Part shown: piece by piece, positions 1-7,802 of the stretch | How positions within the stretch are numbered: the first letter of the stretch is position 1 | Layout of the letters: every line of letters begins with the position of its first letter | From: Nitrospirota bacterium | GTDB taxonomy: Bacteria > Nitrospirota > Nitrospiria > Nitrospirales > Nitrospiraceae | Assembly (NCBI GenBank): GCA_005877535.1 | Contig: VBOM01000104.1 | Location: forward strand, 1 to 8,305 | Length of the DNA: 8,305 nt | Reading direction: 5' to 3' | The notes under the pieces: model-generated | What the model was told of the DNA's origin: nothing | Seen by the model: the letters and a program-made list of their open reading frames with translations, nothing else | Databases searched by the model: none | Made by a program: the position numbers and the translations under genes

Positions 1-253
1 TCGTCGTCTCCCGCGAGGTGAAGGCATTCATCTCTCCACCAAGCGCGTCGATTTCGCGCGAAATTTCCGAGGAGGAACGATTGCGCGTTCCTTTAAAGAG
101 CATGTGTTCGATGAAGTGGGAATACCCTGCCTGGGAAGACTGCTCGTCCCGCGACCCTGTGTTGACCCACACGCCGACGGTGACTGACTTGAGCGTCGGC
201 AGCCGTTCGGTCACCACCCGTACCCCGTTGTCCAGGACGAGCTTGCGATACAA
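1..253 (-). CDS. M16 family zinc metallopeptidase, amino-terminal part (runs off the left edge)
   Basis: This is the first 84 codons of an M16 (pitrilysin / mitochondrial processing peptidase-like) protease; the rest lies outside the window. The amino end YRKLVLDNGVRVV is the usual opening of this family, followed by VGVWVNTGSRDE. The inverted zinc-binding motif HxxEH is seen as H46-F-I-E49-H50, then MLFKGT and a glycine-rich stretch GGEMNAFTSRE near residues 72-82. The more distal zinc-ligand glutamate would fall beyond the edge. No ATG or GTG lies in frame ahead of the conserved start, so I chose TTG at 253-251, five bases after the pnp stop and with an AGG-containing sequence upstream. The next in-frame ATG is M51, inside the active-site region and too late. 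The substrate cannot be told. An M16 gene following pnp is a common arrangement (ymxG/mlpA in Bacillus), so co-transcription is likely. Confidence 0.9.
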   Translation of the reverse strand, partial: MYRKLVLDNGVRVVTERLPTLKSVTVGVWVNTGSRDEQSSQAGYSHFIEHMLFKGTRNRSSSEISREIDALGGEMNAFTSRETT

Positions 254-258
254 GACGG

Positions 259-2376
259 CTACCTGGCGTGCAAATCCGGCGCAACGGCCCCGGTCGGAGG
301 CGGCATAGCTTCCTTGCGACTAAGGCGAATTTTCCCTTGCCGATCCACTTCCAGGACCTTCACCAGGATTTGATCGCCTTCCTTCACCTCGTCGGATACC
401 GCTTGGACTCGATGGTGTGCCAGCTGCGAGATGTGCACCAGTCCATCAGTTCCCGGCAGGACCTCGACAAACGCGCCGAAATCCATGATCTTCCGAACTG
501 TCCCCATATAGATCTTCCCGATCTCGACCTCCTCAGTGATCCGACTGATCATTTCTTTGGCCTTCTCGGCCGAGGCCCCGTCTACCGATGCGATCGTCAC
601 GGTCCCACTGTCGTCGACATTGATCTTCACCCCGCAATCCGCAATGATGCCACGGATCGTTTTGCCGCCCGGACCGATAATCTCTCGGATCTTGTCCTGC
701 TTCACCTTCATCGTGAAGATCCGCGGCGCATAGGAGGACAGAGCGGTTCTTGGCGCCTGGAGCGCCTTCTCCATACAACTCAAAATATGCAAACGGCCTG
801 CTTTGGCCTGCTCCAAGGCCTTCTGCATCAAGGCTGACGTAATGCCGCCGATCTTGATATCCATCTGCAGCGCCGTCACGCCCTGCTTGGTGCCGCAGAC
901 CTTAAAATCCATGTCACCCAAGTGATCCTCCAGTCCGAGGATATCAGAGAGGATCATGACCCGATCGCCTTCCTTGATCAATCCCATCGCGATCCCGGCA
1001 ACGGCTTCTCTGATCGGCACGCCGGCGTCCATCATGGCAAGGCTCCCACCACAGACAGTCGCCATCGAAGAGGACCCGTTGGATTCGAGGATGTCGGACA
1101 CGATGCGGAGCGTGTAGGGGAAGGCTTCCTTGCTGGGAACCACCGGGGCCAACGCCCGTTCCGCCAATGCACCATGGCCGACTTCCCGGCGTCCTGGTGA
1201 GCGAAGCGGCCGCGCCTCGCCGACACTGAAGGGCGGGAAATTGTAATGGAGCATGAATGTCCTCATGTACTCCCCTTCCAACGCATCGATCCGCTGTTCG
1301 TCGTCCGTGGTCCCCAACGTGACCACAGCCAAACTTTGGGTCTCGCCCCTGGTGAAAATCGCAGAGCCGTGTGTTCGTGGCAGCGCGCTGACTTGGCAGG
1401 TGATCGGACGAATATCAGCCGGACCACGTCCATCCGCCCGCGACCCTTTCTCCAGAATCATGTTACGAACTTCCGTATATTCCAGCTCATGGAACACTAA
1501 CTTGATGTGCCGCTCACGATTCGGATCGTCCGCGCTCTTGAGTTCTTGAACGGCGCCGTCTTTGACCTCGTCCAACCGTTCCTGCCTGGCCGCTTTGTTC
1601 GGGATCATGATGGCCTCGCGGATCCCTTGCGCCACCAGAGCCTTCACTTGAGCGGCGAGCACGGAGTCGACGTGCTCCTTCGCCACCTTCCGCTTGGGCT
1701 TGCCGGCTGCGGCTTGTAGTTCTCGAATCTTGGTCACAATCTTCTTGATCTCGGCATGGGCGAGTTCGATCGCCTCAAGCATGATGGCTTCGGACAGTTC
1801 ATTCGCCCCTGCTTCGACCATCATGACCGCATCAGCCGTCCCCGCCACAACAAGGTGCAGCTCGCTCTTCGCCACTGTCTCAAGGTCCGGATTGACGATG
1901 AACTTGCCGTCCAGCCGACCGATTCTCACGCCTGCGATCGGATTGTCAAACGGAATATTCGAGATGGTGAGGGCAGCAGAGGAGGCAATAATGGCGAGTA
2001 TGTCGGACGAGCCCGTCTGATCGGCCGAGAGGACTGAGGCGATGACCTGAGTCTCGAAGTAATAGCCCTCAGGAAAGAGCGGACGGAGCCCCCGATCGAT
2101 CTGCCGACTGGTCAGCACAGCCTTTTCCGATGGACGCGCTTCCCGCTTGAAATACCCGCCGGGAATCTTCCCGGCTGCGAAAGATTTTTCCTGATAATCG
2201 ACCGTGAGGGGAAGAAAATCGATGCCCGCCTTGGCGACCTGTGAGGCTACGGCCGTCGCCAGCACGACGGTGTCGCCGTACGAAGCCCAAATCGAACCGT
2301 CTGCTTGCCGTGCCACACGACCGGTCTCGAGTCGCAGGGTGCGCCCAGCAACCTCTATTTCAACTGTGTGTACCAT
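259..2376 (-). CDS. pnp: Polyribonucleotide nucleotidyltransferase (PNPase)
   Basis: PNPase is a cytoplasmic trimeric 3'-5' exoribonuclease that uses phosphate to degrade RNA and can add tails in reverse. At 705 residues it is full length. Domain order is complete: first RNase PH-like domain (about 1-230), helical linker (about 235-310), second RNase PH-like domain (about 311-550), KH (about 553-612, GPGG at 568-571) and S1 (about 618-688, GAFVEVLPGTDGLVHIS). Active-site features of the second core are present: GRRE with R396 and R397, the phosphate-binding serines S435-S437, and D484 and D490 in EDHLGDMDFK, equivalent to the two catalytic aspartates of the E. coli enzyme. The ATG at 2376 has AGAGGAG upstream at 2389-2383, a strong ribosome binding site. 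It follows rpsO, as in most bacteria, after a 221-base gap, and is followed 5 bases later by an M16 peptidase gene. Nothing in the protein suggests loss of function. Confidence 0.98.
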   Translation of the reverse strand: MVHTVEIEVAGRTLRLETGRVARQADGSIWASYGDTVVLATAVASQVAKAGIDFLPLTVDYQEKSFAAGKIPGGYFKREARPSEKAVLTSRQIDRGLRPLFPEGYYFETQVIASVLSADQTGSSDILAIIASSAALTISNIPFDNPIAGVRIGRLDGKFIVNPDLETVAKSELHLVVAGTADAVMMVEAGANELSEAIMLEAIELAHAEIKKIVTKIRELQAAAGKPKRKVAKEHVDSVLAAQVKALVAQGIREAIMIPNKAARQERLDEVKDGAVQELKSADDPNRERHIKLVFHELEYTEVRNMILEKGSRADGRGPADIRPITCQVSALPRTHGSAIFTRGETQSLAVVTLGTTDDEQRIDALEGEYMRTFMLHYNFPPFSVGEARPLRSPGRREVGHGALAERALAPVVPSKEAFPYTLRIVSDILESNGSSSMATVCGGSLAMMDAGVPIREAVAGIAMGLIKEGDRVMILSDILGLEDHLGDMDFKVCGTKQGVTALQMDIKIGGITSALMQKALEQAKAGRLHILSCMEKALQAPRTALSSYAPRIFTMKVKQDKIREIIGPGGKTIRGIIADCGVKINVDDSGTVTIASVDGASAEKAKEMISRITEEVEIGKIYMGTVRKIMDFGAFVEVLPGTDGLVHISQLAHHRVQAVSDEVKEGDQILVKVLEVDRQGKIRLSRKEAMPPPTGAVAPDLHAR

Positions 2377-2398
2377 CTGGGTCTCCTCTGGTTAGGCC

Positions 2399-2420
2399 CC
2401 ACAGATGCCCACAGAGATGC
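2399..2420. repeat. Short imperfect tandem repeat upstream of pnp
   Basis: On the plus strand, ccacagatgc (2399-2408) is followed directly by ccacagagatgc (2409-2420). The second copy differs by a two-base AG insertion. It sits 10 bases upstream of the pnp ribosome binding site, in the presumed leader of the pnp mRNA. It could be a simple duplication or a binding site for a dimeric regulator or for PNPase; nothing here separates these. Low functional confidence. Confidence 0.45.
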
Positions 2421-2447
2421 GATCGGATCCGAACTCAAGTCATAATG

Positions 2448-2508
2448 CAAAAGTAAAACGGCAAAAGTGAAGAGGTCTCTACTTTTGAGTTTTTCATTTT
2501 TACTTTTG
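2448..2508 (-). promoter_or_regulatory. AT-rich interrupted inverted repeat (RNA hairpin) between rpsO and pnp
   Basis: The plus strand shows caaaagtaaaa at 2448-2458, matched by its exact reverse complement ttttacttttg at 2498-2508 (11 base pairs). Nested inside are caaaagt at 2462-2468 and acttttg at 2481-2487 (7 pairs), and the centre agaggtctct (2471-2480) is self-complementary at its ends. The unpaired parts are uneven (3 bases on one side, 10 on the other), so the folded RNA would be a bulged stem of about 60 nucleotides. It lacks a GC-rich stem followed by a U run, so it is not a classic terminator. In E. coli the rpsO-pnp spacer carries a hairpin cut by RNase III that underlies PNPase autocontrol; a similar role here is inferred from position only. 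It could instead be a dispersed AT-rich repeat. The rest of the 2377-2597 spacer holds only a weak 6-bp inverted repeat (2561-2566 with 2582-2587) and no gene. Confidence 0.6.
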
Positions 2509-2597
2509 ACTTGTGCACACGAGCGCATCTCAGTGTTCACCTGTGCGACTGACTACTGCCCGCTGTTGAGCCTCCTACGCGACAGCGAGACGGAATA

Positions 2598-2867
2598 CTA
2601 CTTTCTGATGCCCAATCGCTCAATCACCGCACGATAACGTACATCGCTGACGCCACGAAGATAGTCGAGCAAACTCCGCCGCCGCCCGACCAAGAGAAGG
2701 AGGCCACGCCGTGAGTGATGATCCTTCTTGTGGAGCTTGAAATGTTCCGTCAAATACGTGATTCGGTTGGTCAACACCGCGATCTGGACTTCCGGCGAGC
2801 CGGAATCTGTATCATGCTGGCGGTACTGCTTGATCAACTCAGTCTTTACTTCCTTTAGTAATGCCAT
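2598..2867 (-). CDS. rpsO: 30S ribosomal protein S15
   Basis: S15 is a primary 16S rRNA-binding protein that nucleates the platform of the 30S subunit. The 89-residue product is the standard length and is recognisable throughout: [18 protein letters not shown] (about 20-37), then the [19 protein letters not shown] segment (about 39-57) carrying the conserved [11 protein letters not shown] rRNA-binding core, then the basic [11 protein letters not shown] and the terminal ERLGIRK. The ATG at 2867-2865 starts MALLKEVK, a usual S15 beginning, and is preceded closely by AAGGAG. The gene lies 44 bases after truB and 221 bases before pnp. A ribF gene, often found between truB and rpsO, is absent here. 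S15 represses its own translation in several bacteria through mRNA structures that differ by lineage; the purine-rich leader here may be involved but no specific fold is evident. Confidence 0.98.
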   Translation of the reverse strand: MALLKEVKTELIKQYRQHDTDSGSPEVQIAVLTNRITYLTEHFKLHKKDHHSRRGLLLLVGRRRSLLDYLRGVSDVRYRAVIERLGIRK

Positions 2868-2870
2868 GGG

Positions 2871-2900
2871 CTCCTTCCTTCCTGTTCCTTTCCTTCATCC
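2871..2900 (-). promoter_or_regulatory. Polypurine leader with repeated Shine-Dalgarno-like cores before rpsO
   Basis: On the coding strand the 30 bases ahead of the rpsO start are almost all purines, with AAGGA-type cores repeated several times (including AAGGAAAGGAA and GGAAGGAAGGAG). The last, AAGGAG, is three bases from the ATG, somewhat close; the preceding GGAAGG copies have more usual spacing. Such a run could act as ribosome binding site plus standby site, giving high initiation for an abundant ribosomal protein. It fills most of the truB-rpsO gap, which shows no terminator. The functional role is inferred. Confidence 0.6.
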
Positions 2901-2911
2901 ACAACGAAATC

Positions 2912-3871
2912 TCATACCTCCTGATCGATCAACACCTTCTCAACCTTCAGTGCGCCGCCCGAGGTCTCTGGACATTTCCCGATCGCCACCAGGCGTCCGT
3001 CAGTATCGTGAATACGAACCGGCGTATGTGACCCGCGCTCGGCATCGGCTGCCCCCTCCCAACGAAGAATCTTGGCCGCAGGCAACGGAGCCCCGTGTCG
3101 CACACGGTCGGCGGTCTGTTCATCCACCACCACAATCCGCAGTTGGTCCAAGGCACGATCCAGCGACATCAGATCCCCTCCCAATCGACCGAGAGCATGA
3201 CGGGTGACCACCTCATCGACCGTCAACGCATGATCGATGGTCAAGGGACCCACCCGCCTTCGCTCCAACGTCAACATGTGGCCGCCGACACCCAAAGCTT
3301 CTCCAATGTCGGCACAGAGCGTCCGCACATAGGTCCCCTTCGAACAGACGATGCGCAATGTCACATCCCGCCCCTGCACTGCCTCCACCTCAAGGGTATG
3401 GATGACGATCGTTCGCGCGTCCCGCGCAATCGTTTTGCCAGCCCGAGCAGACTTATACAGAGGAACCCCCCCGACTTTCACCGCCGAATACATCGGAGGA
3501 ACTTGCTCAATCGTCCCGCGGAATCGACCGACCACCTCATGAATCGCCTTGAGCGTCACCTGATCTTTCACCTGGCTCGCCAGCACCGTTCCCGTCGCAT
3601 CCTGCGTGTCGGTGGTTTCGCCGAGGCGAAGTACTGCACGATATTCTTTATCCCACTCAACAAGATATTCAGCAATGCGGGTTCCCCGCCCGATCAGCAC
3701 AGGCAAGACTCCCGTTGCGGCGGGATCGAGTGTGCCGGCATGACCGACCTTGACTCCGCCGAGAAGATGCCGCACCTTCGCCACGACGTCGTGGGAGGTA
3801 CACCCAGATTCTTTCTTGATCGTCAGAACGCCGTCGACGACGGCACAACTCTGTGCGAGATCCATCATCAC
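2912..3871 (-). CDS. truB: tRNA pseudouridine(55) synthase TruB
   Basis: TruB converts U55 in the T-loop of tRNAs to pseudouridine and helps tRNA folding. The frame gives 319 residues, usual for a TruB with a C-terminal PUA-like domain. Seen (numbered from the GTG): the catalytic motif GHAGTLDPAATGVLPV with nucleophile D49; the base-stacking Y77 in KEYRAVLRLG; PPMYSAVKVGG at about 125-135; and CSKGTYVRTL at 176-185 with Y181 and R183. Residues from about 245 form the PUA-like tail. The start is ambiguous: GTG-ATG-ATG at 3871, 3868 and 3865, with GGGGA at 3877-3873. The third codon has the best spacing, so the protein may be two residues shorter. It starts about 10 bases after rbfA. An oddity is KKESGCTSHD at 19-28, where the family usually has K-P before the SG/AG-x-TS motif. 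Otherwise intact. Confidence 0.96.
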   Translation of the reverse strand: MMMDLAQSCAVVDGVLTIKKESGCTSHDVVAKVRHLLGGVKVGHAGTLDPAATGVLPVLIGRGTRIAEYLVEWDKEYRAVLRLGETTDTQDATGTVLASQVKDQVTLKAIHEVVGRFRGTIEQVPPMYSAVKVGGVPLYKSARAGKTIARDARTIVIHTLEVEAVQGRDVTLRIVCSKGTYVRTLCADIGEALGVGGHMLTLERRRVGPLTIDHALTVDEVVTRHALGRLGGDLMSLDRALDQLRIVVVDEQTADRVRHGAPLPAAKILRWEGAADAERGSHTPVRIHDTDGRLVAIGKCPETSGGALKVEKVLIDQEV

Positions 3872-3881
3872 GTCCCCGATG

Positions 3882-4289
3882 CTACGAACCCGTCTGCTCT
3901 TCGGACATCCCGCCCTCAGTCTCCGTTTTGACGTGGAGATCGCCCAATAACTTCAACACACGATCGCCTCTCGGGCCACTGACATCCTTGGCAAAAACGA
4001 TCTCAGGCAGATACCGGAGCGAGAGCCGACGGCCCAGTTCACCACGCACAAACCCGCTAGCTTGAGCCAAACCGGCAAATACATTTCGCTCTACTTCTTC
4101 CGTACCCATGGTCGTCACGAACACACGCGCAATCCGCAGATCGCTGGTCAATTTCACGTCGGTCACGGTCACAGACTGCACGCGCGGGTCTTTGATCTTC
4201 CGCATGAGGATATCGGCCACTTCCATGCGGATTTGATCCGCCACACGATCGGCCCGATGATATCCTGTCTTGGCCACCGCGCGCTCCAC
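3882..4289 (-). CDS. rbfA: 30S ribosome-binding factor A (RbfA)
   Basis: RbfA is a small KH-like protein that binds immature 30S subunits and aids late processing of 16S rRNA, notably in the cold. The 135-residue frame has the family landmarks: YHRADRVADQIRMEVADIL (about 10-28), KIKDPRV (31-37), the core VTVTDVKLTSDLRIARVFVTT (about 40-60), and RRLSLRYLPEIVFAKD (about 87-102). The acidic C-terminal tail (TETEGGMSEEQ) is variable in the family. No ATG fits in frame; GTG at 4289 gives the full frame, but GTG at 4277 (residue 5) has a better-spaced GGTGGAG upstream and may be the true start. It lies 15 bases after the DUF503 gene and 10 before truB. The pairing of infB, rbfA and truB is widespread and links initiation with 30S maturation. 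Confidence 0.95.
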   Translation of the reverse strand: MERAVAKTGYHRADRVADQIRMEVADILMRKIKDPRVQSVTVTDVKLTSDLRIARVFVTTMGTEEVERNVFAGLAQASGFVRGELGRRLSLRYLPEIVFAKDVSGPRGDRVLKLLGDLHVKTETEGGMSEEQTGS

Positions 4290-4304
4290 CTGGGCATGCC
4301 GCCG

Positions 4305-4592
4305 TCACAACAGTTCCACCCGAGACTGGACCACTTCCACCGCCGGGACGCTCCGAATCAGATTCAGCGCCTGGTCACAGACTTGGTTGACGTATCGTCC
4401 TTCGTTGGCTACGCAGGCAAGACCTAATACGGCCTTCTGCCACAGATCCTGTCCATCGACCTCAGCTACGGAGAGATTGAACTTCTCCCGCAATCGATCT
4501 TTGAGACTCAACAGCACTTGCCGCTTGTCCTTCAACGACTGACTGTCGGGGATAAACAGCTCGACCGTACAGAGTCCGACAATGATACCCAC
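4305..4592 (-). CDS. DUF503 family protein (YlxP-like)
   Basis: A 95-residue protein of the DUF503 / YlxP family, which is habitually encoded between infB and rbfA in many Gram-positives and other phyla. The family signature is visible: VGLCTVELFIPDSQSLKDKR (5-24), then LLSLKDRLREKFNLSVAEVD (27-46), then WQKAVLGLACVANE (51-64). The family fold is a small alpha/beta (ferredoxin-like) domain and its biochemical role is not firmly known; an association with ribosome maturation is suggested by its neighbours, and YlxP of Bacillus has been called RbfA-like or RbfB. The start is GTG at 4592, giving the usual short amino end; the upstream Shine-Dalgarno is weak, which, with the 16-base gap to infB, suggests translational coupling. 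No internal defects. Confidence 0.92.
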   Translation of the reverse strand: MGIIVGLCTVELFIPDSQSLKDKRQVLLSLKDRLREKFNLSVAEVDGQDLWQKAVLGLACVANEGRYVNQVCDQALNLIRSVPAVEVVQSRVELL

Positions 4593-4608
4593 GGGGCAGA
4601 TTCACGCC

Positions 4609-7182
4609 TCAGAGCTTTGCGGCAATCTTGTCGACCGCATAGGCTTCAATGATATCCCCAGCCTTGACATCGTTGAAATTCTCGACGCTGATTCCGCACT
4701 CATATCCCTGCTGCACCTCGCGGACGTCATCCTTAAAGCGACGCAACGACCCGAGCTTCCCTTCATAGACCACCACATTGTCACGAATCACTCGTGCTCC
4801 GACAGCCGCCCGAGTGATCGTGCCATCCACCACATAGGCCCCCGCAATGACGCCGGCCTTAGACACCGTAAAGACCTGTCGCACCTCGGCCCGTCCCAAC
4901 ATCCGTTCCTTGAGGGTCGGTTCGAGCAGCCCTTCCATCGCGGCCTTAATTTCGGCCATCGCGTCGTAAATAATGGTGTACAGGCGGACGTCGACGCCTT
5001 GCTGTTCAGCCAGGGCTGAGGCCTTCGGTTCCGGCCTGATATTGAACCCAATAATAATGGCGTTTGACGCGGCAGCCAACAACACGTCGGATTCCGTGAT
5101 CCCACCGACGCCGCTGTGAATGACGCGGAGCTTGACCGCGGCGGTTGCAAGTTTTTCTACGCCTGCGGTTAGTGCTTCAGCCGACCCCTGGACGTCAGAC
5201 TTGATTACCAGTGCCAGCTCCTTGACCGACCCTTCTTTAATCTTGGCAAATAAGTCGTCGAGCGTGACCTTCGCTGATCCAGACAAATCAGCCGTTCGTT
5301 GCTTGCGAGCTCGATCTTCCGCAATCTCTCGCGCGACCCGCTCGTCTTTGACGACCTGAAATACATCACCGGCAAACGGCACACCCGGGAGCCCGGCCAC
5401 TTCTACCGGAATAGAAGGACCAGCCTCTTGCACCTTTGCTCCCGTATGAGTAATCAAGGCGCGAACTTTCCCGCTAACAATCCCGACGACAAACACGTCG
5501 CCGACGCGAAGCGTTCCGCTCTGAACCAGCACCGTCGCCACCGGGCCACGCCCCCGCTCCAGCTTGGCTTCCACCACAACGCCCTTAGCCAAGCGATGTG
5601 GGTCGGCCTTGAGCTCCAGTACTTCGGATTGCAGGAGAATCATCTCCAGCAAGGTGTCCAGCCCGATCTTCTCTTTGGCCGAGACCTCAACCATGATCGT
5701 GTCACCACCCCAGGACTCGGATATGAGTCCGTGTTCAGACAAGGCGTTCTTAACACGATCAGAATTGGCGCCGGGCTTGTCGATCTTGTTGATTGCCACA
5801 ATAATCGGAACGGACGCAGCTTTAGCGTGATTAATCGCTTCGATCGTTTGCGGCATCACTCCATCATCTGCTGCCACGACCAGGATGACGATATCGGTGA
5901 TCTTGGCGCCACGACCTCGCATGGCGGTGAAGGCTTCGTGGCCCGGCGTGTCCAGGAACGTCACCTGTTTCCCTCGTACCGCAACCGTGTACGCGCCGAT
6001 ATGCTGCGTAATCCCACCGGCCTCGCCTTCCGCCACCTTCGTTTGCCTGATGGCATCAAGCAACGAGGTCTTGCCGTGATCGACATGGCCCATGATTGTC
6101 ACGACCGCTGGCCGCGGTTCAAGCTGAACCTCTTCCTCCGTTTGCACGACGGAATCCAGCAACTCTTCTCCGGCCTTCTCCATCGACACATCGATCTTGA
6201 CCCCGCTCTCCTCAGCAATGATCACGGCTGCATCAACGTTCATGGTCTGATTGAACGTGAGCATCTGGCCCATATCCATCAGCTTGCGCATGATGTCGGC
6301 CGGGCGCTGTCCGATCAGCTCGGCAAACTCCTTCACGGTCATACCGGGCGTAAGCTTGAAGCTCTTCCTCCGTGGCTTGGTCACTTCCCCCGGCGTGCTG
6401 TGATGCACGTGCTTGCTACGGTCGTCGCGGCGCTGCTGCACCGGAATAGCACGAAGGTCCTGCCAGCGAGCCGCATCCTCACGAAGCCGAAGCTCTTCTT
6501 CTTCCCTCGTACGGCCGGGCTTACGAGCTCTCTTCGCCTTCTCTTTCAGACCCTCGGCCTGCATCTCTTCAAGGGAGAGGGCTTTCTTTTTTCCTGTGAT
6601 CACCTCGACGCTTGGCACGACGGCGAGCTTGCCGACAGTCGTAGGAACCGGAACGGTCGTTGTTCCTAAGGAATGCGGTTGGTCGAGCCTAGCCGCCGGG
6701 TCAACATGCGCAACGGCTGGAGTCTCCGCGTGCAGATGCGCGGCGGCTGGCGGGCTAACCACGAGGGGGTCGATAAGCGCTCCGCTTGTGCCTGCTGATT
6801 CAACTGTGGGCAGGAACGCTGCCTCTTCCGCTGGAACATCATCGGCTCTCTTGCGCTTAATCAGAATGCGCCGCTTGTCGGACTTGGAAGACTCCTCCGC
6901 CGCCTGAGCTGCCTGGGTCGACCCGGCCTTGGCTCCCGTTGCCTGGTCGAACGGCATACCGACCTTACTCCGCTCACCCCGACCTGCATCGACCTCTGCC
7001 GCCCTGCCCGCCGTTTTCCCGTGAGCATTGAGTTTCGGGCCGAGCTTCTCCAAGACCTTCTGCACCACCTCGTCATCCAACGCACTACTGTGCGACGCGA
7101 CGGTGATCCCCATCCGCTTCAATTCCGGAATGAGATCACGGTTTTCCATCCCGAGTTGCTTAGCCAACGCATACACGCGCAT
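4609..7182 (-). CDS. infB: Translation initiation factor IF-2
   Basis: IF2 is the GTPase that places initiator fMet-tRNA on the 30S subunit and promotes 50S joining. The 857-residue product has the full architecture. The IF2_N domain is at 1-50 ([17 protein letters not shown]), followed by a low-complexity Ala/Pro and Lys/Arg/Glu linker to about 265, then a second IF2_N-like region at about 275-335. The G domain starts near 358: G1 GHVDHGKTS (365-373), G3 DTPGH with catalytic H415 (411-415), G4 NKID (465-468), G5 SAK (501-503). Then follow domain II (about 530-625), domain III (about 645-745) and the fMet-tRNA-binding C2 domain (about 755-850, with [18 protein letters not shown]). The ATG at 7182 begins a typical IF2 amino end; AGGTG lies about 10 bases upstream and GAGGAG slightly further. 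It follows nusA by 32 bases, without the ylxR and L7Ae-like genes that separate them in Firmicutes. Confidence 0.98.
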   Translation of the reverse strand: MRVYALAKQLGMENRDLIPELKRMGITVASHSSALDDEVVQKVLEKLGPKLNAHGKTAGRAAEVDAGRGERSKVGMPFDQATGAKAGSTQAAQAAEESSKSDKRRILIKRKRADDVPAEEAAFLPTVESAGTSGALIDPLVVSPPAAAHLHAETPAVAHVDPAARLDQPHSLGTTTVPVPTTVGKLAVVPSVEVITGKKKALSLEEMQAEGLKEKAKRARKPGRTREEEELRLREDAARWQDLRAIPVQQRRDDRSKHVHHSTPGEVTKPRRKSFKLTPGMTVKEFAELIGQRPADIMRKLMDMGQMLTFNQTMNVDAAVIIAEESGVKIDVSMEKAGEELLDSVVQTEEEVQLEPRPAVVTIMGHVDHGKTSLLDAIRQTKVAEGEAGGITQHIGAYTVAVRGKQVTFLDTPGHEAFTAMRGRGAKITDIVILVVAADDGVMPQTIEAINHAKAASVPIIVAINKIDKPGANSDRVKNALSEHGLISESWGGDTIMVEVSAKEKIGLDTLLEMILLQSEVLELKADPHRLAKGVVVEAKLERGRGPVATVLVQSGTLRVGDVFVVGIVSGKVRALITHTGAKVQEAGPSIPVEVAGLPGVPFAGDVFQVVKDERVAREIAEDRARKQRTADLSGSAKVTLDDLFAKIKEGSVKELALVIKSDVQGSAEALTAGVEKLATAAVKLRVIHSGVGGITESDVLLAAASNAIIIGFNIRPEPKASALAEQQGVDVRLYTIIYDAMAEIKAAMEGLLEPTLKERMLGRAEVRQVFTVSKAGVIAGAYVVDGTITRAAVGARVIRDNVVVYEGKLGSLRRFKDDVREVQQGYECGISVENFNDVKAGDIIEAYAVDKIAAKL

Positions 7183-7214
7183 GAGAATTTGACACCTACT
7201 CCTCTTTATCCGGT

Positions 7215-7802
7215 TTATCCAGCATCCGACTCTGCCCGGGCTTTTAATTCCTGCTCTCGGGCTTCTTCTTGCTGATGCAGCGCTTCGGTTTCCTCCGCCA
7301 ACGCCGCTTTGATTTCTTTATCCCGTTCGGCCTTTTCCTTTTCGTATTCCGTCGAGCTGATGATATCGATCTTCCAACCGGTTAGACGAGCAGCCAATCG
7401 TACGTTCTGGCCATTCTTCCCGATTGCTAACGACAGCTGGGAATCTGCAACGACGACCAACGCCGACTTCTTTTCCTCATCGACGCCGACCTTCTCGATG
7501 GTCGCCGGGTTCAACGCCTCGGCGATGAAGACGCGCGGATCGGAAGTCCAGGTAATAATGTCGATTTTCTCTCCGCGCAGTTCACGGACAACCGCTTGAA
7601 CCCGCGATCCTTTGATCCCCACGCAGGCCCCGACCGGGTCGACTGCCTTCTCGCGAGAGGTCACAGCGATCTTGGTCCGGTCACCAGGCTCCCGCACGAT
7701 GGACTTGATCTCAACGATTTTTTCGAGCACCTCAGGCACTTCCAACTCGAAGAGTTTCGATACAAACTGCGGATGGCTTCGCGTCAAAATAACCTGGACC
7801 AT
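7215..7802 (-). CDS. nusA: NusA carboxyl-terminal part (KH1-KH2), as a separate ORF lacking S1
   Basis: These 195 codons match NusA from just after the S1 domain to the end. [20 protein letters not shown] (2-21) is the usual S1-to-KH1 connector and VPEV...[18 protein letters not shown] leads into KH1. KH1 has [18 protein letters not shown] (54-71, GIKG at 62-65); KH2 has [15 protein letters not shown] (124-138, GKNG at 128-131). The charged, coiled tail (about 152-195, rich in Glu and Lys) ends without the acidic repeats of E. coli NusA, as in many phyla. Upstream, the S1 domain (about 70 residues in NusA relatives) is missing. The ORF starts with an ATG at 7802 lying at the break, 19 bases inside the amino-terminal ORF and in the -1 frame. 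GGGAGG precedes it by four bases, so independent translation is possible. Alternatively this is the downstream half of a gene broken by a real or artefactual deletion. Confidence 0.85.
   Translation of the reverse strand: MVQVILTRSHPQFVSKLFELEVPEVLEKIVEIKSIVREPGDRTKIAVTSREKAVDPVGACVGIKGSRVQAVVRELRGEKIDIITWTSDPRVFIAEALNPATIEKVGVDEEKKSALVVVADSQLSLAIGKNGQNVRLAARLTGWKIDIISSTEYEKEKAERDKEIKAALAEETEALHQQEEAREQELKARAESDAG

Noticed and set aside
18..308. Plus-strand open frame at the left edge
   Set aside because: The opposite strand encodes the HxxEH region of an M16 peptidase in an uninterrupted frame, which explains this stretch.
1176..1236. Possible frameshift in pnp around VGEARPLRSPGRRE
   Set aside because: The sequence differs from the E. 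coli wording but the GRRE-GHGALAERAL core follows in the same frame with normal spacing, so the gene is intact.
2355..2540. Minus-strand open frame of 61 codons in the rpsO-pnp spacer
   Set aside because: It overlaps the pnp ribosome binding site and start, reads straight through the inverted repeat, has no homology I recognise and no good ribosome binding site; probably chance.
2561..2587. CGCTGT/ACAGCG inverted repeat after rpsO as an intrinsic terminator
   Set aside because: Only six pairs around a 15-base loop with no following U tract on the transcribed strand.
3095..3931. Plus-strand open frame of 278 codons opposite truB
   Set aside because: Antisense to intact truB, no family resemblance, composition rich in His, Arg and Pro as expected of a shadow frame.
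5299..6669. Long plus-strand open frame (456 codons) opposite infB
   Set aside because: It is antisense to the conserved G domain and linker of IF2, has no recognisable domain, and is of the kind GC-rich codon bias produces by chance.
7784..7802. Programmed -1 frameshift joining the two nusA ORFs
   Set aside because: The direction (-1) would be right, but the overlap has no X-XXY-YYZ slippery heptamer in the needed frame, only a TTATTTT run, and fusion would still lack S1.
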